Shown here: piece by piece, positions 53,582 through 63,559 of the stretch | Numbering within the stretch: position 1 is the first letter of the stretch | Layout of the letters: every line of letters begins with the position of its first letter | Source of the DNA: Megaustenia siamemsis | Taxonomy: Eukaryota; Mollusca; Gastropoda; Stylommatophora; Ariophantidae | Assembly: GCA_032433765.1 (NCBI GenBank) | Contig: JAVIAB010000024.1 | Span: 11,287,821-11,351,820, forward strand | Direction of reading: 5' to 3' | Length of the DNA: 64,000 nt | Translations under genes and position numbers: made by a program | Notes under the pieces: model-generated | What the model saw: the letters and a program-made list of their open reading frames with translations, nothing else | Database searches by the model: none | Told to the model about the DNA's origin: nothing

Positions 53582-54479
53582 TATGTGTTGGCTGTGGATT
53601 GCTGATTGCAAAAGTTACAAATCATTTACTCATTTCTCTTGTCTATTAAATTCATTTGTAGGTGATAATTACCCCCCCCCCCCTTTTTTTTTGTTTTTTT
53701 TACTTTACCCCAAACGGGATCGCGAAGGGTTAACTGGCAGTACTGAGCTAGAAGGTTGTAAAATTGAGAAAACAATAACATTACGTCATCGCGTCCTGCG
53801 CAGGGATTTATTTGCGTAATTGTGTAATGATCTTTCGTTGGTCGGTGCGAGATCTGTTGTCTACTTCATCTCATGTTACCAGCATCCAAGATGAAGTGCG
53901 ACATGAATTCTTAGATCTGCGGAACGATATCTCGGTACACAACTTATTTGATTAAAAACTGCTGGCCATATTCTGATGTTCTATGTACTGGTCATATCCA
54001 AACGTCAACATGCTTCCGTTTCAAGTTTGACTCCCAAGTCACCTGACCTGGTTATATTATGAACAAATCTCGCGATTAGCCAACTACTCACATATAGGAC
54101 TTTGCACTCTCTGCAGATTTAACTCTCCTTTGAGTTATGGGCACATCACTCTGTTATATGTTTGCTAATTTCATTGTTACCCCGATATCATAAACATCTC
54201 TATCTACTCCTATAAAAGTATTGCTCCTGGTAACTTACCACTGAGAATCTGCCACTTAAGTAATTGTCTTGATACTAAGAGAGAATAAACGTTAAGTTTA
54301 ATATGTAAACTATAAGATGTTTTATAATAGAATTCTTTATTGTGAGATTGTTAATACAAACAAAATGACAGTTATATTTTTAGGATAAAAAATGGTCGCA
54401 CTCCTAGTTTATTGACCGTGAAGGAATTGAACAAACATGTTTCCCAAAACTCGAATGTGGCTAAGTCTACTTTTCTGGA
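53582..54479. other. Unassigned spacer with C/T homopolymers
   Basis: A C13 run followed by T runs at about 53671-53702. The rest is not recognised. Confidence 0.5.
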
Positions 54480-54995
54480 CATGCGTTTGAACGTAACCAG
54501 TCCTTTAGTAACAGGACACGCTATATACATATCTTTGTAGCGGGAGACAGTCTGATCATGTGTTACAGACCCGGTCGAGCAAGTGTTTTGGCCCTTTAGC
54601 TTCGTGACACTCTAAGGAAGGTGGGCCCGCCTGGGTCATGACTCCCAGGCGTGGAACTCCTGCTGTATTGAACTCTAAAGCTTTTAATATATTTTTCATA
54701 AGACAACTACACTTATTCAAAGCAACGCTTCTGGTCAAATCTGCCATCCATACCCGGTCGTGTATATTTTTTCTTAGCTTTAACCCAGCACATCGATGTC
54801 CACTTCTGTGGTGACAGCAGTCTAAAATATTTAGCAGCCTGTATTTGGTACGTCCATTTATATACACTCCCGTGCACACTGCTTCGTGTCATGACATAAT
54901 TCGGCAGTAGATCGGTAACTAATAATAGGTGATAAATATATGTCGGGGTCGGAACTCCACCACTTTGAACTGTCGATACTGTAAACGCGAGGGGT
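54480..54995 (+). repeat. Theta interspersed repeat, copy 2 (uninterrupted)
   Basis: Matches 41225-41950 without the LINE-D insert: gcaagtgttttggcccttta, gacactctaaggaaggtggg, gtggaactcctgctgtattg, cacatcgatgtccacttctg, acataattcggcagtagatc and ctttgaactgtcgata. No coding frame conserved between the two copies. Confidence 0.65.
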
Positions 54996-55469
54996 GGGGG
55001 GGGCGGCTCATATACCATCGATGACGCAATTACTTATCGTACGCACCTCTGATTTAATGATTAAACAGTAGATGTATGGTTTGATTTTCTTGGGAGTCTG
55101 AAGTGATCGATGTGTAAACTACTCGCCTAATTTTCTGGACATCAGATTATTCTGGAATCGTTGATATGTCACTTTTACACCAGAGCCAGCACGACGCTCT
55201 TTTGTTTGACTCAGAAATAGCCATCATTGGTCTTCTTCGCATTCCCCCATTTATTCCTAGCCTCTTTAAAAGGACGTTAAGCTCTCTGACACCAATTTCC
55301 CCGGCGTACCTTCTGACCTGAAACCCTGCTCTCTCAGACTGGCGGCGAGATCCTTGCACTTGATTAGTTGTAATACATGTTGCTCCTCTATCCTGGATTC
55401 GAGTGGCACTGTGAGCTTAATTAAGATGTCAATGAATGCATCATTAGTTGCATTTTAATAAAACTGGAA
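54996..55469. other. Unassigned, with a 70-codon minus frame
   Basis: The frame at 55147-55359 (minus) reads FQVRRYAGEIGVRELNVLLK and is basic, but I recognise no domain. It lies just downstream of LINE-F in LINE-F orientation and could be a decayed 3' part of it or unrelated. Confidence 0.35.
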
Positions 55470-56165
55470 TAGTTTAGTTTAGTCGACGGATCATTCTAAT
55501 TACACATAGGATGCGGCCATAAGTACTCAGATCTATTCACCAGTATCTACCTCAGTGTGTGGAGACTGATAACTCCATGTTGTGTTTTCAATTATATTTG
55601 CCTGTGTCTCCCCGGGTCGTGTTCTTTTCTGACATCACCAAATTTGAGCTTATGTTCGTTCAGTCTGAACATGGTTGCAGATTTATAATCATTGATTAAA
55701 TCGTTAGCGCGTCCTGCCTCCCTGATGGCATTCAGAACGTCACCCCAGTCCATGACACGTCCGCCATACACGCTAGCTGTTCCAGCCAGGCTGTCAGCTC
55801 GTTCGTATTCTCTCACAGCGGAGCATCCATAAATGAAGATGCAACAGATCCTAATCACAGTTCGTCTTTAGAGGCATAAATCAGTGCGTTCGCGTCCAAC
55901 CTTCTTCGATATGCTTGAGCCACTCATCGAGTCACTTAGAAAGCACACTTGAGGTTTTGTTTCCAGCCAGACCATCACTTTAGTTACCGCCATGAGCTCC
56001 ATGGTCAAACTACTGGTAGTTATCGCACTGCTCTCCTCCTTTACTGTTCATTCTCTGACCTGGACCCCGAAAGCCCACGAGCTCGGACTGTGCCAAACGA
56101 CGGATCCATCTGAGTAGATGATTGTCGCTTTTTGAGGTGAATTATTGTAGATCAAAACTTATACC
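55470..56165 (-). pseudogene. LINE-F RNase H region
   Basis: Minus strand: EVXVLIYNNSPQKATIIYSD with GSVVWHSPSSWAFGVQVRE (first Asp), SSLTMELMAVTKVMVWLE (Glu), QVCFLSDSMSG (Asp), a decayed stretch, then EYERADSLAGTASVYGGRVM (last block, RAD) and DWGDVLNAIREAGRANDLI. X marks a stop. Order and residues parallel LINE-E, but it is a different family. A 25-bp array begins exactly upstream of EVLIYN. Confidence 0.8.
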
Positions 56166-58060
56166 TCGACCATAGATTAAAGCCTGCACCTCCAATATAC
56201 ATCAAAGCCTACACCTCCAATATACAACAAAGTCTACACATCCAATATACAACAAAGTCTACACCTCCAATATACAACAAAGTCTACACTTCCAATATAC
56301 AACAAAGTCTACACCTCCAATATACAACAAAGTCTACACCTCCAATATACAACAAAGTCTACACCTCCAATATACATCAAAGCCTACACCTCCAATATAC
56401 ATCAAAGCCTACACCTCCAATATACAACAAAGTCTACACCTCCACTATACAACAAAGTCTACACCTCCACTATACAACAAAGTCTACACCTCCAATATAC
56501 AACAAAGTCTACACCTCCAATATACAACAAAGTCTACACCTCCAATATACAACAAAGTCTACACTTCCAATATACAACAAAGTCTACACCTCCACTATAC
56601 ATCAAAGCCTGTACCTCCAATATAGAACAAAGTCTATAACTCCACCATACATCAAAGCCTGCACCTCCAATATAGATCACAGTCTACACTTCCACCATAC
56701 ATGGCAAATGGCAACCCTCCACCATACATCAAAGCCTACACCTCCAATATACATCAAAGCCTACACTTCCACCATACATCAATGGCAACCCTCCACCATA
56801 CAGCAAAGCCTACACCTCCACTATACAACAATGTCTACACTTCCACTATACAACAATGTCTACACTTCCACCATACATCAATGGCAACCCTCCACCATAC
56901 ATCAAAGCCTACACCTCCAGTATACAACAAAGTCTACACTTTCAACATACATCAATGGCAACCCTCCACCATACATCAAAGGCAACCCTCCACCATACAT
57001 CAAAGCCTACACCTCCACTATACATCAAAGCCTACACCTCCACTATACAACAAAGTCTACACCTCCAACATACATCAAAATCAAAGCCTACAACTCCACT
57101 ATACAACAAAGTCTACACCTCCACTATACATCAAAGACTACACCTCCACTATACAACAAAGTCTACACCTCCAACATACATCAAAATCAAAGCCTAAAAC
57201 TCCACTATACAACAAAGTCTACACCTCCAACATACATCAAAATCAAAGCCTACAACTCCACTATACAAAAAAGTCTACACTTCCACCATACATCAAAGGC
57301 AACCCTCCACCATACATCAAATACTACTCCTCCACCATACATCAAAGGCAACCCTCCACCATACATCAAAGACTACTCCTCCACCATACATCAAAGGCAA
57401 CCCTCCACCATACATCAAAGGCAACCCTCCACCATACATCAAAGACTACACCTTCACCATACATCAAAGACTACACTTCCACCATACATCAAAGACTACA
57501 CCTCCACCATACATCAAAGACTACACTTCCACCATACATCAAAGACTACACTTCCACCATACATCAAAGACTACACCTCCACCATACATCAAAGACTACA
57601 CTTCCACCATACATCAAAGACTACACTTCCACCATACATCAAAGACTACACCTCCGCCATTCATCAAAGGCAACCCTCCACCATACATCAAAGACTATTC
57701 CTCCACCATACATCAAAGACTACACCTCCGCCATTTATCAAAGGCAACCCTCCACCATACATCAAAGACTACACCTCCGCCATACATCAAAGACTACACC
57801 TCGGCCATTCATCAAAGGCAACCCTCCACCATACATCAAAGACTATTCCTCCACCATACATCAAAGGCAACACTCCACCATACATCAAAGACTATTCCTC
57901 CACCATACATCAAAGACTACACCTCCACTATACATCAAAGGCAAACCTCCACCATACATTAAAGACTACTCCTCCACCATACATCAAAGCCTACACCTCC
58001 ACCATACATCAAAACTTAAAACTCCACCATAATTCAAAGCTTGCTCCTCCATCATGGATC
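56160..58060. repeat. 25-bp minisatellite, about 76 units
   Basis: Left part: aacaaagtctacacctccaa plus tatac (period 25). Right part is dominated by accatacatcaaagactaca or catacatcaaaggcaaccct with period 24-25. No unit contains a stop in any plus-strand frame, so frames of 443 and 453 codons run through it. Their amino acid content (Pro, Thr, His, Tyr, Lys, Ser repeats shifting every unit) is purely a consequence of the repeat. I do not annotate a protein. Confidence 0.95.
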
Positions 58061-58899
58061 AAAACCTAAATGTTTGTGCACAATTCATATTGGAGACACT
58101 GACATCTAAACTTAACCGTCACACATTTCACAGAGAAGTTATCGACAGGGATTATGATGTACTTCCATTTGAGGTCTTGGAATAATCACTGACACCTTCA
58201 GTAATATGATTACATAATTAGTAGATGCATCATTTAATACATTACCTCGCGGCTGTTTGTTTTCATCTCAAAGTGCCATTTTAGTCATAATCGTTTAATT
58301 TGCAAAGTATTTATGGATTAGTAAGTCCTGAGCTTAATACATTCCACTCATGCTTAACATTGATATTGTATGCAAGTGGTTTCAGTTTGTGACACAACAT
58401 ACACAACATAACATTTTTGTTAAAATCAATATCCGTGTATGAACGATATTTGAGTTGTTTAGTTGATTTTTGTAACAAGAACATCACACATTGGCAAATC
58501 TGAGAGCTTTTGCAGGACAACATCCAATCTTTAACCACAAAAGTTGTTGTATTTTAACAAACATTCTCTTCTAATTACTTGGAATGTCTGAGAGAAGAAA
58601 CATATTTATGGTTACCTTCCTAGAAAAAACGCTAATGAGGGAATCAACTAAGGTATCAGAGACAAGCAAGCGTGTCATCACATTTTATGAACATATGGAG
58701 AAGCAAGACTCTCGTGGAAACAACTGCTATAGAGAACAATGATTGGATAAGGCGATAAATGAAATACATAAAATAGATAAGCTTGGAGGAATTGAATTAG
58801 ATGTATTCATTCATTGATTTTCCTTTCTGGACGTAGATGGCATATAGAGCGGAAGCCATAGTTTTCCACGATTGACGAATCTGCTGCTAGTTTGTGTAG
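58061..58899. other. Unassigned spacer
   Basis: No recognised gene or repeat over about 800 bases. Confidence 0.45.
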
Positions 58900-59562
58900 T
58901 TCTTGATGGTTTCTAAATCTCATGATTGAGCATTTCTGTGTGCGACATTGTTGTGGCTACATCATCGTAATGGTTCATTGTATATCCGTAGAATGGCCGT
59001 ACGCTAATCTTACGGTTTGTTGTTTGATGTGCGACGGGGATAATCTGACGACTAACTGTGTGTCTATATGTTCGGAATTGGAGTCAACAACGATGGCCTA
59101 ACATCATCAAGCGCTATACATTTTTTTTTAATATGACGATCATCATTTTAAAGAGGGCGTGAACTTCCGGTATATGGCCGGAACAATTGAAGGCTATGCA
59201 TGAAAAGGGTCCCTTGTTGCAGTTTCCTCATATTCCAAGTCCGGCTTGTTGCAGGAGCTACTGAGTTAAGTGTTCTGTGCACACCGTGAGCTGTGTGTCT
59301 CATCCGTTTTGATCATGTTTCGATATTCCAATTGTTTAGGATGAATGATGATATCGTATGACAGGGAATAGTTGGCTGTGTTCACTTTCTGTGCGGTTTC
59401 GCCTTATGTCTTTTGGCGTGTGCTGAAACTGCTACGATGGGGACTACAGTTACCTATCTTTGTTTGGGAGATGAGATATTAATTTGGATGATTCCGCTGG
59501 CACGGGCGGTTGAGCAATCATGGATTTTAATTCGTTTGCAGGGATACCTGGGCCTTCCATAA
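58900..59562 (+). repeat. Eta interspersed repeat, copy 5 (long form)
   Basis: gtatatccgtagaatggccg, gtttgttgtttgatgtgcga, atgttcggaattggagtcaa and catcatcaagcgctatacat match the long left part of copy 3. The right part ccaagtccggcttgttgcag to gatacctgggccttccataa matches all copies. Confidence 0.8.
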
Positions 59563-59795
59563 GCAAATAACCAAACCAAATAACGAAATGATGAGCATTT
59601 CCTAGTAATTGTTATGTTGTGCGATTCTCTTTGTTAACATTGTTTTCTTTCACCAGGTGGTTTCCACATGATTACCTGACGAGGAAGTCTTTCTTCATTC
59701 ATTTTCAGCACGTGACCGATGTATTTCCGACACCTTCTTATACAGCTCGACACGTCATCGTTTTTCTGACTCGCCTCCTATCTATTCAAATATAT

Positions 59796-60059
59796 AAAAG
59801 TAGTAAAGTAAAGTACCCCCGTCACGCCAAGTGGCGTATAGGGAAATACGGTGTTAGTGACCATATATTTTACAGACCTTCAGCACATGATTTTTGGGTA
59901 ATGTGGTCAGTATTACGCCCGTGCTGCTTTACTTTCCCAGAAAAAAATCCGGTACCCATTTAACGCTGGGTGAACCCGGAAGCGGTCGGTTGGGATCGAA
60001 CCCTACCCTTGTCCGTGGTAGACTAGTTCACTAACCACTGAGCTATCGCGGCTCTCTTG
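59796..60059 (-). mobile_element. SINE-alpha with TSD
   Basis: Complete minus-strand copy: 3' part cccccgtcacgccaagtggc at the left, head agccgcgatagctcagtggt at the right. Flanked by ttcaaatatat (59785-59795) and ttcaaatgtat (60060-60070), one mismatch. Confidence 0.92.
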
Positions 60060-60224
60060 TTCAAATGTATAGGGTACTATAAATCATATCACGCTTAACA
60101 TTTCGACAATTGGCAAATGTGATCATTCGGACATTGCAGGTTCAATGCGCATTTTCTCCACCCATTTATATAGAATTATAATTTAGTTAGTTATCAATAA
60201 AGATATAAATTGTCTAGCAATATA

Positions 60225-60405
60225 ATTATTTACAATTTCTCGTTCCTTTCGGCGCCACTAGAGGTTGTTAATAGCGCTCGTAGTGTTTGTCGCCATCTAT
60301 CTCTATTCTTGGCGAGATGTTCGATCTCATCAAACGAGTCTATGCCTGCCAATTTTGCTTTTCTTATAAGTGTTTGTGTGTATGTATCTCTAGGACCTTC
60401 TTATT
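60225..60405 (-). pseudogene. LINE-K extreme C-terminus
   Basis: Minus-strand open stretch AKLAGIDSFDEIEHLAKNRD followed by RWRQTLRALLTTSSGAERN. The D-R-x-x-W-R-x-x-x-x-A-L pattern is the usual end of RTE-like ORFs. It directly precedes the LINE-B fragment on the other strand. Confidence 0.6.
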
Positions 60406-60414
60406 TTTTTGTAT

Positions 60415-60915
60415 TCTGATGTTTCTCTGGACAGTTAAAAAGACCAACAAGGACATTCTCAACGAGGACATTCTCAACAAGGACATTCTCAACAAGGACA
60501 TTCTCAACGAGGACATTCTCAACAAGGGCATTCTCAACAAGGACATTCTCAACAAGGACATTCTCAACAAGGACATTCTCAACAAGGACATTCTCAACAA
60601 GGACATTCTCAACAAGGACATTCTCAACAAGGACATTCTCAACAAGGACATTCTCAACAAGGACATTCTCAACAAGGACATTCTGAAAGAGGTCAACACA
60701 AAAAGAGAGCTCATAATAAAAAAATCAGAATGGACAATGTTCTGACACCTCATGAAAAGATGAAAGTTTGAGTACTTGTTTTCAACTGGCAAAATACAGG
60801 GAAAGAGAGATCATGGACGACAAAGAGAGAAGATACTAGATATATTGCTGTACGTCACGATGCTGAAACAAGAGAATTGATATGATCTGTGAAATGTGAT
60901 GAGCTGTGGATAGAA
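60415..60915 (+). pseudogene. LINE-B fragment with in-frame 15-bp expansion
   Basis: Reads FLWTVKKTNKDIL, then 16 copies of a five-residue unit (NKDIL), then KEVNTKRELIIKKSEWTMF. Other copies have PWTDRKTNEEVLKEANTKRE with no insert. After the array come FSTGKIQGKRDHGRQREKIL-like sequence and a decayed region. The remainder of the 3' end appears at 61322-61378 (FWKDIIDSADRYGT, stop and GAT tail). Confidence 0.88.
60446..60685 (+). repeat. 15-bp in-frame minisatellite in LINE-B
   Basis: Sixteen units of aacaaggacattctc, almost identical (aacgag twice, gggc once). Fifteen bases is five codons, so the ORF stays open. The boundary words accaacaaggacattctc and gacattctgaaagaggtc are LINE-B sequence, fixing the founder segment precisely. 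Confidence 0.97.
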
Positions 60916-61321
60916 CATTGTGTATGGCTCTTTTCGTCTTGTCAGACGGTTTAGTGGAGACTATAGTTTATTTTTTGTTAGGTTTTGCTTTTGTCGAGCA
61001 GCTTCTCTCGTGGCTAATTCTACCAATGTTTAGCAAACACACACGACCACAGAATGAACATGTCAGGCCCACTGGTCCACAGGGTTTTCCATCCAGTCTT
61101 TTCTCTTCTAAGTCCTGTCTTAGAACAGTCTCAAATGATGTTATACCATTCCTTATACATGCTCTCCATAATGTGCGATCACTTGCCAGATGTTCCCAGT
61201 CATTTTCACAGATGGAGAAGTCATTCGGAGATTATTTATAGATATCTCTGTATCGTAGATTAGGTCTGCCGATTTGCCTTTTACCTTGTAATAGTTCACC
61301 ATATTATTAAAATAATATAAT
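60916..61321. repeat. Insert inside LINE-B, unclassified
   Basis: About 400 bases separate the two LINE-B blocks. The sequence (aatgaacatgtcaggcccac, tgctctccataatgtgcgat) has no second copy in the window and no domain I recognise. An insertion is inferred only because LINE-B resumes after it. Confidence 0.45.
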
Positions 61322-61378
61322 TAGAAAATTTTGGAAGGACATAATCGACAGCGCCGACCGGTATGGCACATGATGATA
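61322..61378 (+). pseudogene. LINE-B 3' terminus
   Basis: Plus-strand FWKDIIDSADRYGT and a stop, then tgatgatag. This is the end of LINE-B (compare LWRDMIAYANRQGT at 23.7 kb). Confidence 0.75.
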
Positions 61379-61497
61379 GCGTTCCCCCATATAAGAGCTG
61401 GTTTTGTGCTTTTAACACTGCAAATTGAATAGGAGAGCATTGGCGACCCGGGCTTTGCATTCCCTCATCTGCGATCAGAACACGTGGTAGATATCAT

Positions 61498-62130
61498 TAT
61501 TAATACTTTAGTTCCAGCTTGTTACATATAGATCTAGCTACTCATATCAATATTAATACTTTAGTTCCAGCATGTTACATATAGATCTAGCTACTCATAT
61601 CAATATTAATACTTTAGTTCCAGCTTGTTACATATAGATCTAGCTACTCATATCATTATTAATACTTTAGTTCCAGCTTGTTACATATAGATCTAGCTAT
61701 TCATATCAATGTTAATACTTTAGTTCCAGCTTGTTACATATATGTCTAGCTACTCATATCAATATTAATACTTTAGTTCCAGCTTGTTACATTTAGATCT
61801 AGCTATTCATATCAATATTAGTACTTTAGTTCCAGCTTGTTACATATAGATCTAGCTATTCATATCAATGTTAATACTTTAGTTCCAGCTTGTTACATAT
61901 ATGTCTAGCTATTCATATCAATATTAATACTTTAGTTCCAGCTTGTTACATATAGATCTAGCTATTCATATCAATATTAATACTTTAGTTCCAGCTTGTT
62001 ACATATAGATCTAGCTACTCATATCAATATTAGTACTTTAGTTCCAGCTTGTTACATATAGATCTAGCTACTCATATCAATATTAGTACTTTAGTTCCAG
62101 CTTGTTACATATAGGTCTAGTTACTTATAT
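61498..62130. repeat. 53-bp minisatellite, about 12 units
   Basis: Unit ttaatactttagttccagct, tgttacatatagatctagct and actcatatcaata (period 53). Variants gttcatg, gctattc and atatgtc are mixed. Unrelated in sequence to the other 53-bp array at 36.8-38.3 kb. Confidence 0.95.
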
Positions 62131-62224
62131 CAACATGTGCATTCTTTTAACTTACAATGTAATAGAATGGCTTGATGTTGCTTTCGTTGTCTCTGTCCTA
62201 TTGATATAAAGATTCTAATTTTAA

Positions 62225-62428
62225 TTAATTTCTTTCTTTATTCGTTCTTGTTTTTTCTTCTTTCTTTCTTTCTTTCTTACTTACTTTTTTTTTACTTTCC
62301 TACATTTTGCATTTCTTCATGACTTATTTCGTTTTTTCTTTCTTTCTTTCTTTTATTTTTTTTTTCTCTCTTTCCTACTATTTTTTCCTTTGCCTATTTC
62401 GTTCTTTCTTTCTTTCTGTCGTTCACCT
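62225..62428. repeat. Pyrimidine-rich (TTTC)n tract
   Basis: Long T/C stretch with ttctttctttctttc blocks, strongly strand-asymmetric. No coding. Confidence 0.9.
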
Positions 62429-62478
62429 GATGACTTCCAAAGGGAGTGTACTCTGTGTTATCCGTTGAGAGAGGGATG

Positions 62479-62697
62479 TTAAGCGGGCTCTCCGCTGTTG
62501 TTTGCAGTAGAACTGCGATATTCGCGTCTTCGGCCCATCATATCCGACTTCAGCACGGTACTTTTTAAGTACTGAGTTACTTTCCCTCTTAGATCCATAT
62601 TAACTTGGCTAGACTGGTTTGTCTGTTTATTGAAGCACTGCGGAGAGGTGTAGTACGGTCTGGATGGTTCTGGTTCACAGATCTTGACGTAAGCCAT
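62479..62697 (-). CDS. 72-codon open frame, function unknown
   Basis: Begins MAYVKICEPEPSRPYYTSPQ, contains QSSQVNMDLRGKVTQYLKST and MMGRRREYRSSTANNSGEPA and runs to a stop. Composition is ordinary and not repeat-derived, which sets it apart from most frames here. I recognise no domain. It could be a first exon or chance; no splice site was established. Confidence 0.25.
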   Translation of the reverse strand: MAYVKICEPEPSRPYYTSPQCFNKQTNQSSQVNMDLRGKVTQYLKSTVLKSDMMGRRREYRSSTANNSGEPA

Positions 62698-62815
62698 CAG
62701 CTATGAGTTGATGACAGCTTTTAACTCTGCTGCTTTCAGGCGCCTAGTCTCCATCAACTATGAGTCGCTCACAGCTTCCAACTCTGCTGCTGTCAGGCGC
62801 CTTGCCTGCTAGCTA
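62695..62815. repeat. 60-bp tandem duplication
   Basis: atcagctatgagttgatgac, agcttttaactctgctgctt and tcaggcgcctagtct are followed by a second copy catcaactatgagtcgctca, cagcttccaactctgctgct and gtcaggcgcctt. Two copies only, about 85% alike. Confidence 0.8.
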
Positions 62816-63094
62816 TAATCAATAAGTTGAACTTATTTTGTATAAAAACATATAATGTATTGAGTTTCAATATTTTGAAATCTGCCACTACATTCTATTA
62901 TTCTGTTCTACTTTTTGCAAGTATGCATCGCAGGCTAAATCCAATGATATTTTTTCTATAAAGGACACTTTTTGTGGCTTGGTAAATATTAGATAGACAT
63001 TTTAGTTTTTGTTGTTTTTTTTTTTTCACTGTGTCTCTGAGATTACGAAAATAGGTAGGCAACCTGCTAAAGCCGTGCCTTGTGTAATAAATTG

Positions 63095-63460
63095 TTATCA
63101 ATTAATGTTAGAAAACGTGCCCTAAAGTGCTAGATAGAATCTGTTCTACTATATGGAAGTGAGTCATGGGCGATACGTAAGACATCGCAAAGAACATTAG
63201 AAGCAGCTGAGGTGTGATTTATAAGAAAAATGTTACGAATTCCAAGGACAGGAAAGATTACTAATGAAGAATATTTAAACCGAGCTGGAGAATCCAGAAA
63301 TATTAGAATCATAGGAAAGTGACAATCTACGTTTATTGGACATATAAAGCGAAAAGACAGCATTGGGAAATACTATATCAACGGACAGAATGAACGGAAA
63401 AAGAGGGGCAAAGGTAAACCAAGAGAAAAAAATATTGAACAGTTTATTCAAATAGCATAA
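63095..63460 (+). pseudogene. RTE-like LINE C-terminal fragment
   Basis: Reads ESVLLYGSESWAIRKTSQRT, FIRKMLRIPRTGKITNEEYL, NRAGESRNIRIIGK, a stop, QSTFIGHIKRKDSIGKYYIN and GQNERKKRGKGKPREKNIEQ. Same architecture as LINE-B but a distinct family. Two in-frame stops. Confidence 0.8.
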
Positions 63461-63559
63461 TAAAAGATTCTTCCTCCTCTTCCTCTTGTCTCTTTTCACT
63501 GATACCTAAAAGGTGTCGTGGTTTATATCATTTGTCGTTGTTGAGCTGCTCGAATTGTC

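Noticed and set aside
55147..55359. Basic 70-codon minus frame as a gag-like or zinc-knuckle protein
   Set aside because: No Cys-His pattern is present, and there is no second copy to support it.
56701..58069. Two plus-strand open frames of 443 and 453 codons
   Set aside because: They lie wholly inside the 25-bp array, which has no stop codon in any frame. The peptide is the repeat read in rotating frames, and two overlapping frames are equally open.
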